From Burkholderia sp. Ax-1724 (lineage in GTDB: Bacteria; Pseudomonadota; Gammaproteobacteria; Burkholderiales; Burkholderiaceae): a DNA stretch of 64,000 nucleotides. The stretch is from NCBI RefSeq assembly GCF_011752995.1, contig NZ_VWWL01000029.1:22577-86576 (forward strand). The letters run 5' to 3'. The first letter of the stretch is position 1; each line of letters begins with the position of its first letter. Shown piece by piece: positions 61,871 through 64,000 of this stretch. A program made the translations under genes and the position numbers. Under the pieces are notes generated by a model. It searched no databases, was not told the DNA's origin, and was given only the letters and a program-made list of their open reading frames with translations.

Positions 61871-62320
61871 ATGTTTCGCCGCAGCAGGAACACCTGCGCC
61901 CTTCCCCGCCGCACGAACCGCAAGCCGCGCGGCCATGTTTCGCGTCGCGCCGCGCGCGGCTTCACGATGATCGAAGTGCTCGTCGCGCTCGCGATCATCG
62001 CGGTCGCGCTCGCCGCGTCGCTGCGCGCGGTCGGCAGTCTCGCGAGCGGCGAGGCCGATCTGCATCAGCGTCTGCTCGCCGGCTGGAGCGCCGACAACGC
62101 GCTCGCGCAACTGCATCTGACGCACGGCTGGCCGAACGTCGGCGAAACGCGCTTCGATTGCTCGCAGGGCAATCTGCAACTGGTCTGTACCGAACATGTG
62201 ACGGCGACGCCGAATCCGGTGTTTCGCCGTGTCGAAGTCATGGTGACGATGCCTGGGCGCTCCGGCAATCTCGCTCAGATGGTCACGGTGGTCGCGAATG
62301 AAAACAACCGCTCGCTCTGA
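61871..62320 (+). CDS. gspI: Type II secretion minor pseudopilin GspI
   Basis: This 149-residue minor pseudopilin has an unusually long basic leader of 30 residues (MFRRSRNTCALPRRTNRKPR...) cut after Gly30. The mature start is FTMIEVLVALAIIAVALAAS. The C terminus (VFRRVEVMVTMPG) is typical of GspI. It starts one base after the gspH stop codon and overlaps gspJ by 23 bases. Confidence 0.9.
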   Translation: MFRRSRNTCALPRRTNRKPRGHVSRRAARGFTMIEVLVALAIIAVALAASLRAVGSLASGEADLHQRLLAGWSADNALAQLHLTHGWPNVGETRFDCSQGNLQLVCTEHVTATPNPVFRRVEVMVTMPGRSGNLAQMVTVVANENNRSL

Positions 62321-62975
62321 GCGCCGCCGCCGGGTCGGCGCGCGTGGCTTCACGCTGATCGAACTGCTGGTCGCGATTGCGATCCTCGCGGTGATCGCGG
62401 TGCTGTCGTGGCGCGGGCTCGACCAGATCATCCGCGGCCGCACGACGATTACGAACGCGATGGAAAACGAGCGCGTGTTCGCGCAACTCTTCGACCAGAT
62501 GCGCATCGACGCGCGCCAGGCCGCCAGCGACGATGAAGCCGGTCAGGCCGCGGTCTCGATCTCCGGCAACACGCTGCAGATCGTGCGGTACATGGTTTTG
62601 CCGGGCAAGGCGCCGCGTCTGCAGGTCGTGCGCTATCGGATCGTCAATGGACGCGTGGTGCGCTCGGCGTCGCCGCCGCTTGGCAACGTCGGCGAGTTGC
62701 GGCGCGCGCTGAACGGCGGCGACAGCGAGGGCTGGAACGCGATCCCGCTGATGGGCGGGGTCGGCTCGATCTCGGCGCGCCTGTACGTGCCGAAGCTCGG
62801 CTGGACCACGCAGATGAACGACGTGCAGGCCGCGATCGGCGAAGCCGCCAACAATCTGAGGGTGCCGCAGCTCGGCAATGCGCCGATGCCGCGTTCGGCG
62901 ACGGGACTCGAGGTGCGCATCGGCGCGACCTCGCTTGCGCGGCCCGTCACGCGTGTTTTTCTGATCGGAGAATGA
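62298..62975 (+). CDS. gspJ: Type II secretion minor pseudopilin GspJ
   Basis: This 225-residue minor pseudopilin has a leader cut after Gly17 and a mature start FTLIELLVAIAILAVIAVLS. It continues with the GspJ block SWRGLDQIIRGR. It overlaps gspI by 23 bases and is followed by gspK after one base, which suggests a coupled transcript for the tip complex GspI-J-K. Confidence 0.93.
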   Translation: MKTTARSERRRRVGARGFTLIELLVAIAILAVIAVLSWRGLDQIIRGRTTITNAMENERVFAQLFDQMRIDARQAASDDEAGQAAVSISGNTLQIVRYMVLPGKAPRLQVVRYRIVNGRVVRSASPPLGNVGELRRALNGGDSEGWNAIPLMGGVGSISARLYVPKLGWTTQMNDVQAAIGEAANNLRVPQLGNAPMPRSATGLEVRIGATSLARPVTRVFLIGE

Positions 62976-62976
62976 A

Positions 62977-64000
62977 ATGACGTTCTCCCCGTTATCGCGG
63001 CGGCGGTGTGCATCGGGTGCGCGAGTGCGCGCTCGCGTTCAGGGGCGTCGCGCGCGCGAGCGTGGCGTCGCGATCATCAGCGCGCTGCTCGTCGTCTCGC
63101 TCTCGGCGATTCTCGTCGCCGGCATGCTGTGGCGTCAGCAGGTGCAGGTCCGGCGCATCGAAAACCAGCGGCTGCTCTCGCAGGCGCAATGGGTCGCGCG
63201 CGGCGCGCTCGACTGGACGCGGCTGATTTTGCGCTCGGAAGGCGACACGTCGGCGGGCGTCACGTATCTGGGCGGCTTGTGGGGTGTGCCGATCGCGCGC
63301 ACGCGCCTGTCCGATTTCCTCGGACAGATCGGCGAGGTGCGCGCCGAGGAAGGCGCGGCCACGTATCTGTCCGGTTCGATCGAGGACGCGCAGGCCAAAT
63401 TCAATCTGCGCAATCTTGTGGCGAGTCCCGCGCCCGGCGTGATGCAGCTGAACGCGGAGCAGACCGCCGCGTATCAGCGCCTGCTGATCTCGCTCGGCCT
63501 GAGCGGCCAGCTCGCCAAGGCCACCGCGTTGCAGATGCGCGCCGCGCTCTCGCAATCGGCGACGCGCTTCCAGACCGGCACGCCGACGAGCAGCGCGACG
63601 CCGGTCGGCGGCGGTGGGGGCGGGGGGGGCACAGGCGGTGGCAGCTTCACGAGCCAGCCCGGCATCGAAGACGCCGACGAGAACCCGGCGGTCGCGCCGC
63701 TGCAGATGATCAGCGTCGACTCGCTGCTCGACATTCCCGGCTACACGCCCGAAATCGTCGAGCGTCTGCGCCCGTTCGTCACCGTGTTGCCAACGATTAC
63801 GGCGCTCAATATGAATACCGCGTCGGCCGAAGTGATCGCGGCCGTCGTCACAGGCATGACGGTGTCGCAGGCGCAGACGCTCGTTGCGCGCCGGCAGACC
63901 GTGTTTTTCCGCAACACCGGCGACGTGCAGCTCGCGCTGACCGCCTCAGGCGTGCAGTCGGCGTCGATCGATGCGAGCGAGTTCGACGTCAATTCGAGCT
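62977..64000 (+). CDS. gspK: Type II secretion minor pseudopilin GspK (partial)
   Basis: GspK caps the pseudopilus tip. The 341 visible residues begin with a long basic leader cut after Gly30, then VAIISALLVVSLSAILVAGM. The mature part has no Glu5, which is usual for GspK. A poly-Gly stretch is encoded by a G-rich run at 63608-63629 with eight consecutive G at 63622-63629. The gene is open at the window edge. Confidence 0.92.
   Translation, partial: MTFSPLSRRRCASGARVRARVQGRRARERGVAIISALLVVSLSAILVAGMLWRQQVQVRRIENQRLLSQAQWVARGALDWTRLILRSEGDTSAGVTYLGGLWGVPIARTRLSDFLGQIGEVRAEEGAATYLSGSIEDAQAKFNLRNLVASPAPGVMQLNAEQTAAYQRLLISLGLSGQLAKATALQMRAALSQSATRFQTGTPTSSATPVGGGGGGGGTGGGSFTSQPGIEDADENPAVAPLQMISVDSLLDIPGYTPEIVERLRPFVTVLPTITALNMNTASAEVIAAVVTGMTVSQAQTLVARRQTVFFRNTGDVQLALTASGVQSASIDASEFDVNSS

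Overview
The window is GC-rich beta-proteobacterial chromosomal DNA. It most likely comes from the main chromosome of a Burkholderia sensu lato species, perhaps Paraburkholderia. The evidence is gene order and protein character: priA-hemE, atpIBEFHAGDC, parB-parA-rsmG-mnmG, two branched-chain amino-acid-type (Liv) ABC loci, a DUF3717 protein, and a gsp cluster with gspC inverted between gspF and gspG. No rRNA, tRNA, IS element, prophage or CRISPR array was seen. The species is inferred from recalled homologues, not from a search.

Layout. 0-5.3 kb: tail of a membrane protein, priA, hemE, and a divergent periplasmic protein resembling cyclohexadienyl dehydratase (PheC). 5.3-6.1 kb: an AT-richer gene-free stretch ending in hairpins and a strong terminator, a candidate small RNA. 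6.2-7.9 kb: acyl-CoA synthetase. 8.1-15.9 kb: the complete F1Fo ATP synthase operon, with a good promoter upstream of atpI and a terminator after atpC. 16.5-20.9 kb: parB, parA, rsmG, mnmG. Two perfect 16-bp parS sites lie nearby, one inside mnmG and one inside the terminator of the next operon. 21.1-27.7 kb: Liv locus 1, with a fused permease-ATPase and two tandem binding proteins. 28.2-36.7 kb: Liv locus 2, co-oriented with a GMC oxidoreductase and methylmalonate-semialdehyde dehydrogenase behind a divergent LysR regulator. 38-45.8 kb: CYTH protein, Lrp regulator, DUF3717 protein, two-component system, SET-domain methyltransferase with a Lys-rich tail, old yellow enzyme, class I amidotransferase and a Cys-containing MarR regulator. 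46-52 kb: YbdK-type ligase, Kef-type antiporter, mnmC. Two intergenic regions here carry DnaA boxes. 52.2-64 kb: HU, a His-rich COG0523 GTPase, a lytic transglycosylase and the type II secretion genes gspD-E-F, gspC (inverted) and gspG-H-I-J-K, with gspK running off the end.

How it fits together. From 6 to 45 kb nearly all long operons lie on the minus strand. From 52 kb the main operons lie on the plus strand. Together with the nearby parS sites, DnaA boxes at 46.06-46.23 and 49.47-49.68 kb, and repeated GGTTWACCG palindromes at 49.4-49.8 kb, this suggests that the replication origin lies between about 45.9 and 52.2 kb. The window would then span the origin domain: replication start, segregation sites, ATP synthase and nucleoid protein genes.
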